Shown here one piece after another: positions 7,651 through 14,811 of a stretch of 14,811 nucleotides of DNA. A model generated the notes under the pieces. That model ran no database searches. It was not told the DNA's origin and saw only the letters and a program-made list of their open reading frames with translations. Position 1 is the first letter of the stretch. Each line of letters begins with the position of its first letter. This DNA is from Pseudomonas sp. Lineage in GTDB: Bacteria > Pseudomonadota > Gammaproteobacteria > Pseudomonadales > Pseudomonadaceae. Both the position numbers and the translations under genes were made by a program. The stretch is from NCBI GenBank assembly GCA_003527165.1, contig DPSI01000057.1:1-14811 (forward strand), in the 5' to 3' direction.

Positions 7651-7986
7651 AAGCCGGACCGGGTCGGTGGCGACTGCGTTTCGACCCGTAGGGCCGGACT
7701 TGTTCGGTCAGGCCCTTGGCCCAATGAATTTGGCACTACAGAAAAATCGTAGTGCACGGGGATAACCCGTCGGAGATGCGGGAAGCCAGCTCCGTTCGGC
7801 GGGTTTCACCCGCCCTAGGTCGCGGCTAGCGTAAGCCGCAGGCTGAGCAGAGCACCACAGCTGCTATCGAGCGAGCGATGGCAGCATGGTCGATTTAAGT
7901 TGCCAGCGCCGGCACGCCGCTGCTTTTTTCCCCGTGCGGCGCTATTCTCATCAAACCCATATGCAGAGCAGGTCAAATAAAAGCCC
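7651..7986 (+). ncRNA. Unassigned structured intergenic region (candidate sRNA, 3' UTR or palindromic-repeat cluster)
   Basis: No protein gene is credible in these 336 bases. They contain a near-continuous run of inverted repeats: 7660-7666/7682-7688 (CGGGTCG), 7691-7695/7711-7715 (GGGCC, extended inward by GAC/GTC), 7733-7739/7749-7755 (GCACTAC), 7756-7760/7766-7770 (ACGGG), 7771-7775/7790-7794 (CGGAG), 7798-7803/7809-7814 (GGCGGG), 7822-7827/7834-7839 (GCGGCT), and 7860-7869/7876-7885 (10 bp with one G-U, flanked by ACCA/TGGT). The run ends in a T6-tailed hairpin at 7904-7929. That ending supports a plus-strand transcript of about 240-270 nt. I do not recognise it as 6S, 4.5S, RNase P, tmRNA or RsmY/Z, and no clear promoter is visible. 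The alternatives are the miaB 3' UTR or a cluster of intergenic palindromic repeats. Confidence 0.4.
7904..7929 (+). terminator. Rho-independent terminator before the phoH-like gene
   Basis: CAGCG (7904-7908) pairs with CGCTG (7918-7922) around a GC-rich loop, followed by C and six T (7924-7929). The stem is short but GC-rich and the T run is clear. It would end transcription from miaB or from the structured region above, leaving the phoH-like operon to start from its own promoter between here and 7987. Confidence 0.6.
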
Positions 7987-8994
7987 TTGAACACCGCCAT
8001 AGAGCCTCATCGCTTCACCCTCGAACCTTTTGAAGCCAACCGCTTCGCCAATCTGTGCGGCCAATTCGACGAGCATTTGCGCCTGATCGAACAGCGCCTG
8101 GACCTGGAAATCCGTAATCGCGGCAACCAGTTCGAGCTGGTCGGTCCGACCGATGTGGCCCAAGCGGCGGAACATCTCCTGCGACGCCTGTACCGCGAGA
8201 CCAAGAGCACCGAGCTCTCGCCGGACATGGTTCACCTGTTCCTGCAGGAATCCGCCATGGAAGAGTTGAACAACTCTTCCACCACGCCGAACATTTCGCT
8301 GCGCACGCGCAAGGGCAACATCCGTCCACGCGGCGCCAATCAGCAGCGTTACGTGCAGTCGATCCTCGACAACGACATCAATTTCGGCATCGGCCCCGCT
8401 GGTACCGGCAAGACCTATCTGGCCGTCGCCTGCGCCGTCGATGCGCTGGAGCGCGAGCAGATCCGTCGCATCCTGCTGGTGCGGCCGGCGGTCGAGGCGG
8501 GTGAAAAGCTTGGCTTTCTGCCGGGCGACCTGGCGCAGAAGATCGATCCCTATCTGCGCCCACTCTATGACGCACTTTATGAAATGCTCGGTTTCGAGCA
8601 CGTGGCGCGCCTGATCGAGAAGCAGGTCATCGAGATCGCACCCCTGGCCTACATGCGCGGGCGCACCCTGAACAACAGCTTCATCATCCTCGACGAAAGC
8701 CAGAACACCACGCTGGAACAGATGAAGATGTTCCTCACCCGTATCGGCTTCGGCTCCACCGCGGTGATCACCGGCGACATTACCCAGGTCGATCTGCCGC
8801 GCGGCACCAAGAGCGGTCTGGCCCATGTGATCGAAGTGCTCAAGGACGTCAACGGCATCAGCTTCACCCACTTCAAGCCCAAGGACGTGGTGCGTCACCC
8901 ACTGGTGCAGCGCATCGTCGAAGCCTACGAGGCCTTCGAAGACAACCCGCCCCAGACAGGCAAGCGCAATGTTCGGGACAGTCACGGTGATTGA
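7987..8994 (+). CDS. ybeZ: PhoH-like ATPase (YbeZ family)
   Basis: P-loop NTPase of the PhoH/YbeZ family, cytoplasmic, thought to act as an RNA-remodelling partner of the rRNA nuclease YbeY, whose gene follows. The 335-residue product has Walker A GPAGTGKT (G136 to T143, K142) and Walker [12 protein letters not shown] (D236, E237), with the conserved [17 protein letters not shown] between them. The N-terminal part (about 15-80) resembles the usual KH-like segment ([24 protein letters not shown]). The start must be the TTG at 7987. An in-frame TAA stands 9 bases upstream at 7978, no ATG or GTG follows before the conserved [12 protein letters not shown], and the family begins at this point. No good ribosome site is visible (AGG near 7970 is too far). 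The gene overlaps ybeY by 8 bases and leads the conserved phoH-ybeY-corC-lnt cluster. Confidence 0.93.
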   Translation: MNTAIEPHRFTLEPFEANRFANLCGQFDEHLRLIEQRLDLEIRNRGNQFELVGPTDVAQAAEHLLRRLYRETKSTELSPDMVHLFLQESAMEELNNSSTTPNISLRTRKGNIRPRGANQQRYVQSILDNDINFGIGPAGTGKTYLAVACAVDALEREQIRRILLVRPAVEAGEKLGFLPGDLAQKIDPYLRPLYDALYEMLGFEHVARLIEKQVIEIAPLAYMRGRTLNNSFIILDESQNTTLEQMKMFLTRIGFGSTAVITGDITQVDLPRGTKSGLAHVIEVLKDVNGISFTHFKPKDVVRHPLVQRIVEAYEAFEDNPPQTGKRNVRDSHGD

Positions 8995-9439
8995 ACTCGA
9001 CGTGCAATGCGCCAGTAGCGGCGCGGTGCCTGACGAAGCGGATCTACGGCGCTGGTGCGCGCTTGCGCTGCGCCAGCGCAAGGGCGACTCCGAGCTGACC
9101 ATTCGCCTGGTCGATGAAGAAGAAGGCCGCGAGCTCAATCACACCTGGCGACAGAAGGACTACGCCACCAACGTGCTGTCCTTTCCCGCCGACGTACCGG
9201 ACGAATTGCTGGATATCCCGCTGCTTGGTGACCTGGTGATCTGCGTACCGGTGGTCGAGCGCGAGGCGGTCGAGCAAGGCAAGGCTTTGCCGGCGCACTG
9301 GGCGCACCTGGTCATTCACGGCTGCCTGCATCTGCTCGGCTACGACCATATCGAAGACGACGAAGCCGAAGAGATGGAGGGCCTCGAACGTCAGCTGCTG
9401 GCCGAACTGGGACATGCCGACCCTTATGCCACCGAATAG
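8987..9439 (+). CDS. ybeY: Endoribonuclease / rRNA maturation factor YbeY
   Basis: Single-strand-specific, metal-dependent endoribonuclease needed for 16S rRNA 3'-end maturation and ribosome quality control. The UPF0054 signature [11 protein letters not shown] is present, with the three metal-ligand histidines H111, H115 and H121 (numbered from the GTG), preceded by the conserved TNVLSFP and LLGDLVIC. The preferred start is the GTG at 8987, giving 150 residues beginning MIELDVQ. This matches the usual Pseudomonas N-terminus as I recall it and overlaps phoH by only 8 bases, with GGGA about 8 bases before it. An in-frame ATG at 8969 would add six residues (MFGTVT) and overlap phoH by 26 bases; it cannot be excluded, since the E. 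coli protein also carries a short leader. Translation is coupled to the phoH-like gene. Confidence 0.93.
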   Translation: MIELDVQCASSGAVPDEADLRRWCALALRQRKGDSELTIRLVDEEEGRELNHTWRQKDYATNVLSFPADVPDELLDIPLLGDLVICVPVVEREAVEQGKALPAHWAHLVIHGCLHLLGYDHIEDDEAEEMEGLERQLLAELGHADPYATE

Positions 9440-9478
9440 CCCGATACGGGCCACTGCAAGGACCATTGAGTCAAAGAC

Positions 9479-10327
9479 ATGAGCGAAGACCGATCGAGCA
9501 ACGGGCAAAAGTCCTGGTTTGGGAAAATTACCCAGGCTTTTGCCCATGAGCCGAAAAACCGTGAGGAGCTGCTGGAAGTACTGCGCGGCGCCCACCAGAA
9601 CAAACTGCTGGACAACGAAGCCCTGGCAATCGTCGAAGGCGCCATCCAAGTGGCCGACCTGCAAGTGCGCGACATCATGGTGCCGCGCTCGCAAGTGATG
9701 AGCATCCGCGCCGACCAGTCGCCGAAGGAGTTTCTGCCGGCGATCATTTCCGCTGCGCATTCGCGCTATCCAGTGGTCGGCGACAGCCTCGACGAGGTCA
9801 TCGGCGTGCTGCTGGCCAAGGATCTGTTGCCCCTGATTCTGCAAGGCGAGCAACAATCGTTCGACATCAAGGACCTGCTGCGCCCGGCCACCTTCGTACC
9901 CGAGTCCAAGCGCCTCAACGTGCTGCTGCGCGAGTTCCGCGCGAACCACAGCCACATGGCCATCGTTATCGATGAGTACGGCGGCGTCGCCGGCCTGGTG
10001 ACTATCGAAGACGTGCTGGAGCAGATCGTCGGCGACATCGAAGACGAGCACGACATTGAAGAAGACAGCTATATCCGCCCGCTGCCCAGCGGCGACTTTC
10101 TGGTCAAGGCGCTGACGCCGATCGACAGCTTTAACGAGTTTTTCGGCAGTGAGTTCCCCGACGAAGAGTTCGATACCGTGGCCGGCCTGGTCATGAGCAC
10201 TTTTGGTCATCTGCCCAAGCGTAACGAGGTCACCGAGATCGGCGGCTTCCGCTTCCGTGTCCTGAACGCCGACAGCCGCCGCGTACACATGCTGCGCCTG
10301 ACTCGCACCGAGGCGGAAAACCGCTAA
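9479..10327 (+). CDS. corC: CorC/YbeX-family CBS-domain protein
   Basis: Cytosolic CBS-domain protein of the CorC/HlyC family, named for magnesium/cobalt efflux in Salmonella. In this cluster (ybeX position) recent work ties it to ribosome metabolism, so the transport role is uncertain. The 282 residues begin with a polar N-terminus, then the family motif VRDIMVPRSQV (63-73). A CBS pair follows at about 62-120 and 130-185 (SRYPVV; HMAIVIDEYGGVAGLVTIEDVLEQIVGDI). The C-terminal transporter-associated domain is at about 200-277 (FDTVAGLVMSTFGHLP, then FRFRVLNADSRRVHMLRL). There is no membrane segment. The gene starts 39 bases after ybeY with only a weak ribosome site. A strong hairpin follows its stop, before lnt. 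Confidence 0.93.
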   Translation: MSEDRSSNGQKSWFGKITQAFAHEPKNREELLEVLRGAHQNKLLDNEALAIVEGAIQVADLQVRDIMVPRSQVMSIRADQSPKEFLPAIISAAHSRYPVVGDSLDEVIGVLLAKDLLPLILQGEQQSFDIKDLLRPATFVPESKRLNVLLREFRANHSHMAIVIDEYGGVAGLVTIEDVLEQIVGDIEDEHDIEEDSYIRPLPSGDFLVKALTPIDSFNEFFGSEFPDEEFDTVAGLVMSTFGHLPKRNEVTEIGGFRFRVLNADSRRVHMLRLTRTEAENR

Positions 10328-10342
10328 GCGCCCTGCCGGTGC

Positions 10343-10357
10343 ACCGAAACCTTCGGT
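10343..10357. repeat. Small inverted repeat after corC
   Basis: ACCGAA (10343-10348) and TTCGGT (10352-10357) form a 6-bp stem with a 3-base loop, 15 bases after the corC stop. No T run follows. With the larger hairpin at 10381 it makes two consecutive stem-loops in a 98-base gap. Confidence 0.4.
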
Positions 10358-10380
10358 AGACTCATTCGCTCTGAATCCAC

Positions 10381-10409
10381 CCACCCCCGGCCGCCTGTGC
10401 CGGGGGTGG
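10381..10409 (+). terminator. Perfect 11-bp hairpin between corC and lnt
   Basis: CCACCCCCGGC (10381-10391) pairs without mismatch with GCCGGGGGTGG (10399-10409) around a 7-base loop. Only TTCTC follows, so it is not a textbook intrinsic terminator. It ends 5 bases before the lnt ribosome site AAGGAA (10415-10420). It may attenuate, protect the 3' end of the upstream message, or modulate lnt expression. Confidence 0.5.
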
Positions 10410-10425
10410 TTCTCAAGGAAACCCC

Positions 10426-11937
10426 ATGCGCTGGATCACCCGCCCCGGCTGGCCGGGCAACCTGCTGGCGCTCGCCGCTGGCGCCCTGACCACCCTGTCG
10501 CTTGCGCCGTTCGATATATGGCCGCTGGCCCTGTTGTCGATCGGACTGATCTACCTCGGCCTGCGTGAACTGGCGCCCAAGCAGGCCGCCGGTCGCGGCT
10601 GGTGCTACGGATTCGGCCTGTTCGCCTCGGGCGTCAGCTGGGTCTATGTCAGCATCCATGACTTCGGCGCGGCGCCGCCCATCCTGGCGGGCACGCTGAC
10701 GCTGGGCTTCGTCGCAGGCCTGGCATTGTTCTTCGCGCTGCTCGGCTGGGTCTGGTCGCGCTGGTTGCGGCCCACGGGAGCGCCACTGATCGGTGCGCTG
10801 ATATTCGCCGCGCTGTGGCTTGCCTTGGACGCACTGCGCGGCTGGGTGCTGACCGGTTTCCCCTGGCTCTATGCCGGCTACAGCCAACTCGAGGGACCGC
10901 TGGCCGGGCTCGCTCCCCTTGGCGGGGTTTGGCTGCTCAGCTTCTCAATCGTCCTGACCGCGACCCTGCTGATCGAACTGCCTCGCCTGTTCGCTCACAA
11001 GAGTGCGCTGATCGGCGCGCTAGCAGTGTTGGCGATTCTCTGGGGCGGCGCGCTGGGCATCGGCCAACACGCCTGGACAGCGGCCAAGGACGAGCCGATC
11101 ACGGTCGCCGCGATGCAGGGCAACGTGGCGCAAAGCATCAAGTGGGACCCGAAGAAACTCGAGATGCAGCTGCTGCTCTATCGTGACATGACGTTCCGTA
11201 GCCGCCCCGCCGACCTCATTGTCTGGCCCGAAACCGCTGTGCCGATCCTCAAGGACCATGCCGATGGTTACCTGACCATGATGAGCCGCTTCGCCCAGGA
11301 CCGTCAGTCGGCCTTGATCACCGGAGTGCCGGTGCGCCAGCCCAACGCCGATGGCGAACTGCGTTACTACAACGGTTTGACCACCGTTGGCGACGCGCAG
11401 GGCACCTACCTGAAACAGAAGCTGGTGCCCTTCGGCGAATACGTGCCCTTACAGGACCTACTGCGCGGCCTGATTGCCTTCTTCGACCTGCCCATGTCGG
11501 ACTTTGCCCGGGGCACGCCGGAGCAGGCACTGCTGGAGGCGAAGGGTTATCGAATAGCCCCCTTCATCTGCTATGAAGTGGTGTATCCGGAATTCGCGGC
11601 GAGCCTCGCGGCGCAGAGCGATATCCTGCTCACGGTCAGCAACGATGCCTGGTTCGGTCACTCCATCGGGCCGCTGCAACACCTGCAGATGGCACAGATG
11701 CGCGCGCTGGAAGCCGGGCGCTGGATGATCCGCGCCACCAACAACGGTGTCACCGTGCTGATCGATACTCAGGGGCGCATCGTCGAGCAGGTGCCCGCTT
11801 TCGAGGAGGCGGTGCTCTACGGCGAAGTCACCCCGATGCAGGGGCTGACGCCGTATCTGCAGTGGCGCTCATGGCCGTTGATCGCAGTATGCGTACTGCT
11901 GCTCGGCTGGGGCCTGATCCGCCGCCGATTGGCCTGA
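10426..11937 (+). CDS. lnt: Apolipoprotein N-acyltransferase Lnt
   Basis: Inner-membrane enzyme that adds the third acyl chain to the N-terminal cysteine of lipoproteins, which is required for Lol-dependent sorting to the outer membrane. The 503-residue length is typical. Hydrophobic segments fill residues about 10-210 (NLLALAAGALTTLSLAPFDIWPLALLS onward). A periplasmic nitrilase domain covers about 225-480 and a final helix about 482-500 anchors the C-terminus. The catalytic triad is visible: E269 in WPETAVP, K330 in the Y-x-K-x-x-LVPFGEY motif (with the essential E338) and C382 in PFICYE (with E384). These correspond to E. coli E267, K335 and C387. The ATG at 10426 has AAGGAA 5 bases upstream. 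It closes the phoH-ybeY-corC-lnt cluster and is convergent with the next gene, 36 bases apart. Confidence 0.97.
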   Translation: MRWITRPGWPGNLLALAAGALTTLSLAPFDIWPLALLSIGLIYLGLRELAPKQAAGRGWCYGFGLFASGVSWVYVSIHDFGAAPPILAGTLTLGFVAGLALFFALLGWVWSRWLRPTGAPLIGALIFAALWLALDALRGWVLTGFPWLYAGYSQLEGPLAGLAPLGGVWLLSFSIVLTATLLIELPRLFAHKSALIGALAVLAILWGGALGIGQHAWTAAKDEPITVAAMQGNVAQSIKWDPKKLEMQLLLYRDMTFRSRPADLIVWPETAVPILKDHADGYLTMMSRFAQDRQSALITGVPVRQPNADGELRYYNGLTTVGDAQGTYLKQKLVPFGEYVPLQDLLRGLIAFFDLPMSDFARGTPEQALLEAKGYRIAPFICYEVVYPEFAASLAAQSDILLTVSNDAWFGHSIGPLQHLQMAQMRALEAGRWMIRATNNGVTVLIDTQGRIVEQVPAFEEAVLYGEVTPMQGLTPYLQWRSWPLIAVCVLLLGWGLIRRRLA

Positions 11938-11973
11938 GCGGCCCCGATTGGCGCCGAGTGGCGACTGGCCTCA

Positions 11974-12747
11974 TCACTCGGCGTTGCCGGTGTAGAGCAG
12001 CGGATAGACCAGCATCCCCACCGCCTCGTTGAGCAGCATGCTGTTCTGCCAGACGGCTTTCGACTCGGGCAGCCAACCACCAAAGGGCCGCCCGTTGGGC
12101 ACGCCGAGAAAGCCCATCGGCGCTGCAATCACCTCCAGGCCGTTCTGCTCGAAACACCAACGCGACCTCGGCATATGCGACGCCGAGGTCACCAGCACGA
12201 TCCGTTCGATTCCCGCAGCCTTGAGCAGCTCGGCGCTGTACAGCGCATTTTCCCAGGTTGTGCGGCTGCGCTCTTCGAGCCAACGCGTCGGCGTAGCGAA
12301 GTCGCGCTGTAGCGCCTCGGCAGCCAACAAGGCTTCACTGGGCGGCTGACCATAGTGCAGCCCACCACTGGCCAGGATCGGCAGGCCCGAGGCCTTGGCC
12401 AGCCGTGAGGCGTAACGCAGGCGTTCGAGCGCGATATGGCTGGGTTGATCCGACCCCCACCCCGGATCGGCCTGCTCGCGGCCGGCGCCAAGCACCACGA
12501 TCGCCTGCGCCTGCTGCCCAAGTCTGGGCCAGCCCGCTCGATCCAGCGCCGACTCGCGTTCCAATGCGCGCGCCGCCCATTCCACCGTAACCGGCAGGCT
12601 CATCAGCCACAGTCCGCCGAAGCCCAGTACGAAACAGAGCGCGGCCAGCCGCGGTGCACGGCGCCTGAGCCACCAGGCGGCAAGCAACAGCAGTAACAGG
12701 CCGCCCGGGGGCAGCAGCAGTTGTTTGAAGAAATAGCGAATCGGCAT
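11974..12747 (-). CDS. DUF218 membrane protein, ElyC/SanA/YdcF family
   Basis: Envelope protein of the DUF218 family. The layout of two N-terminal helices plus a periplasmic DUF218 domain, and the length (257 against about 259), match E. coli ElyC, which is linked to peptidoglycan and lipid-carrier homeostasis; that function is inferred here. Helices are at about 8-27 (LLLPPGGLLLLLLAAWWL) and 35-54. The domain shows VVLGAGR (84-90), LASGGL (125-130), EERSRTTWENA (158-168) and TSASHMPR (187-194), the usual conserved blocks. I chose the ATG at 12747 because GGAG (12754-12757, minus strand) lies 6 bases before it. The GTG at 12771 would add eight residues and has no such support. It lies downstream of the zinc-ribbon gene on the same strand and convergent to lnt. 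Confidence 0.88.
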   Translation of the reverse strand: MPIRYFFKQLLLPPGGLLLLLLAAWWLRRRAPRLAALCFVLGFGGLWLMSLPVTVEWAARALERESALDRAGWPRLGQQAQAIVVLGAGREQADPGWGSDQPSHIALERLRYASRLAKASGLPILASGGLHYGQPPSEALLAAEALQRDFATPTRWLEERSRTTWENALYSAELLKAAGIERIVLVTSASHMPRSRWCFEQNGLEVIAAPMGFLGVPNGRPFGGWLPESKAVWQNSMLLNEAVGMLVYPLLYTGNAE

Positions 12748-12753
12748 GCGCAG

Positions 12754-12757
12754 CTCC
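12754..12757 (-). promoter_or_regulatory. Ribosome binding site that sets the DUF218 gene start
   Basis: GGAG on the minus strand, 6 bases before the ATG at 12747. It decides in favour of this start over the GTG at 12771. Confidence 0.6.
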
Positions 12758-12819
12758 GGTAGATCGGTCACTGCAACTTTACCTGCCGAGGCATCCGCTT
12801 GTCGGCAGCAGGGGCACCA

Positions 12820-13272
12820 TCAATGCTTTGGGTAGGTATGCAACCGCTGCCTCGCACGCAGCAACTGAGAACCACAGGCCGAACAGGCAACCGGCCCCGC
12901 ACCTTCGGGCCAGTTCACGCTGGCACCACAGAGTGCACAGTTCATGGCCCGCTGAAGTGACAATGGAGCCTGTTTGGTCCGTTTGCCCGGATGATGGCGC
13001 AGCACATTGCGTAACGCCGGACGCGTTGCCTGGCGCACCAGCTGCGCCTGCTCCTCGGCAGCCGCATGCCAGCCCGACAGCCATTGCGCATCCTGCTGCA
13101 GGTAGGCGCGAATCAGATCGAACTCCGCAGGCGTCAACCCGCCGACTTCCAGTTCGGTCGCCGCCCCGGTGTCATCACCCGCGGCTCGCTCCGCTTCTTC
13201 CAGGGCCACACTCAGCCGCTGCAGCACGCGTCCGTACAGGTTGCCCTCATCCGCTTGGCGCTCTCTACCCAT
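12820..13272 (-). CDS. YbeL-like zinc-ribbon protein (DUF1451 type)
   Basis: Small cytoplasmic protein of unknown function. Its 150 residues fall into a charged, helical N-terminal two-thirds (NLYGRVLQRLSVALEEAERA; LTPAEFDLIRAYLQQDAQWLSGW) and a C-terminal zinc ribbon with C112-AL-C115 and C130-SA-C133. The layout matches E. coli YbeL, which also lies next to leuS, so synteny supports the assignment. The ATG at 13272 has a clear GAGGTG ribosome site about 4 bases upstream on the minus strand. It is divergent from leuS and is followed after 72 bases by the DUF218 gene. No enzymatic motif is visible; the ribbon suggests a binding role for nucleic acid or protein, which is inference. There is no membrane segment or signal peptide. 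Confidence 0.85.
   Translation of the reverse strand: MGRERQADEGNLYGRVLQRLSVALEEAERAAGDDTGAATELEVGGLTPAEFDLIRAYLQQDAQWLSGWHAAAEEQAQLVRQATRPALRNVLRHHPGKRTKQAPLSLQRAMNCALCGASVNWPEGAGPVACSACGSQLLRARQRLHTYPKH

Positions 13273-14811
<1,539 letters not shown>

Noticed and set aside
7731..7748. Sigma54-like TTGGCAC element
   Set aside because: The -24 half matches, but the -12 GC half is missing at the needed distance (the sequence there is an A run), and the bases belong to the hairpin at 7733-7755.
7691..7929. Known housekeeping RNA (6S, 4.5S, RNase P, tmRNA, RsmY/Z)
   Set aside because: None of the diagnostic motifs I know for these RNAs (for example the GGAAGGAAGC of 4.5S or the repeated GGA hairpin loops of RsmY/Z) is present.
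7955..7962. Heat-shock sigma32 -10 like ACCCATAT before the phoH-like gene
   Set aside because: Seven of eight bases match CCCCATNT, but no CTTGAAA-like -35 lies 13-17 bases upstream.
9044..10384. 446-residue open frame on the minus strand across ybeY and corC
   Set aside because: Antisense shadow of two recognised genes; no motif supports it.

Overview
The window reads as ordinary chromosomal DNA of a gamma-proteobacterium of the Pseudomonas group, most likely the P. stutzeri (Stutzerimonas) type. It is GC-rich, the proteins closely resemble Pseudomonas orthologues, and the gene order ladS | thiD-thiE-hemL | two unnamed genes | miaB | phoH-like-ybeY-corC-lnt | two reverse genes | leuS is, from memory, the order found in P. 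aeruginosa PAO1 (about PA3974 to PA3987). No mobile element, CRISPR array, tRNA or rRNA was seen.

Left part (1-4860). A sensor histidine kinase with LadS architecture runs leftward and off the window, so only its first 596 codons are present. Divergent from it lie thiD and thiE, which make and join the two halves of thiamine phosphate. hemL follows (glutamate-1-semialdehyde aminomutase, 5-aminolevulinate synthesis), with its own short leader that holds a small dyad.

Middle part (4860-7986). A multi-pass membrane protein of unknown role starts on the hemL stop codon. A small secreted Sel1-repeat protein follows behind a plausible promoter. Next is miaB, the tRNA methylthiotransferase, whose TATAAT promoter has a spacer that is itself a near-perfect palindrome. 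The 336 bases between miaB and the next gene hold no protein gene. They are packed with consecutive inverted repeats and end in a hairpin with a T6 run. This is the best candidate for an undescribed element in the window, either a structured RNA or a cluster of palindromic repeats.

Right part (7987-14811). The conserved set phoH-like (TTG start), ybeY, corC/ybeX and lnt links 16S rRNA maturation and ribosome quality control with lipoprotein acylation. An 11-bp perfect hairpin separates corC from lnt. On the opposite strand are an ElyC/YdcF-like DUF218 membrane protein and a YbeL-like zinc-ribbon protein. leuS then runs off the right edge, with 427 residues visible. Its leucyl-tRNA synthetase has lost the zinc-binding cysteines present in the E. 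coli enzyme.

The genes are housekeeping genes in a conserved arrangement. The points worth a second look are in the non-coding DNA, chiefly 7651-7986, the miaB promoter, the corC-lnt hairpin and the hemL leader.
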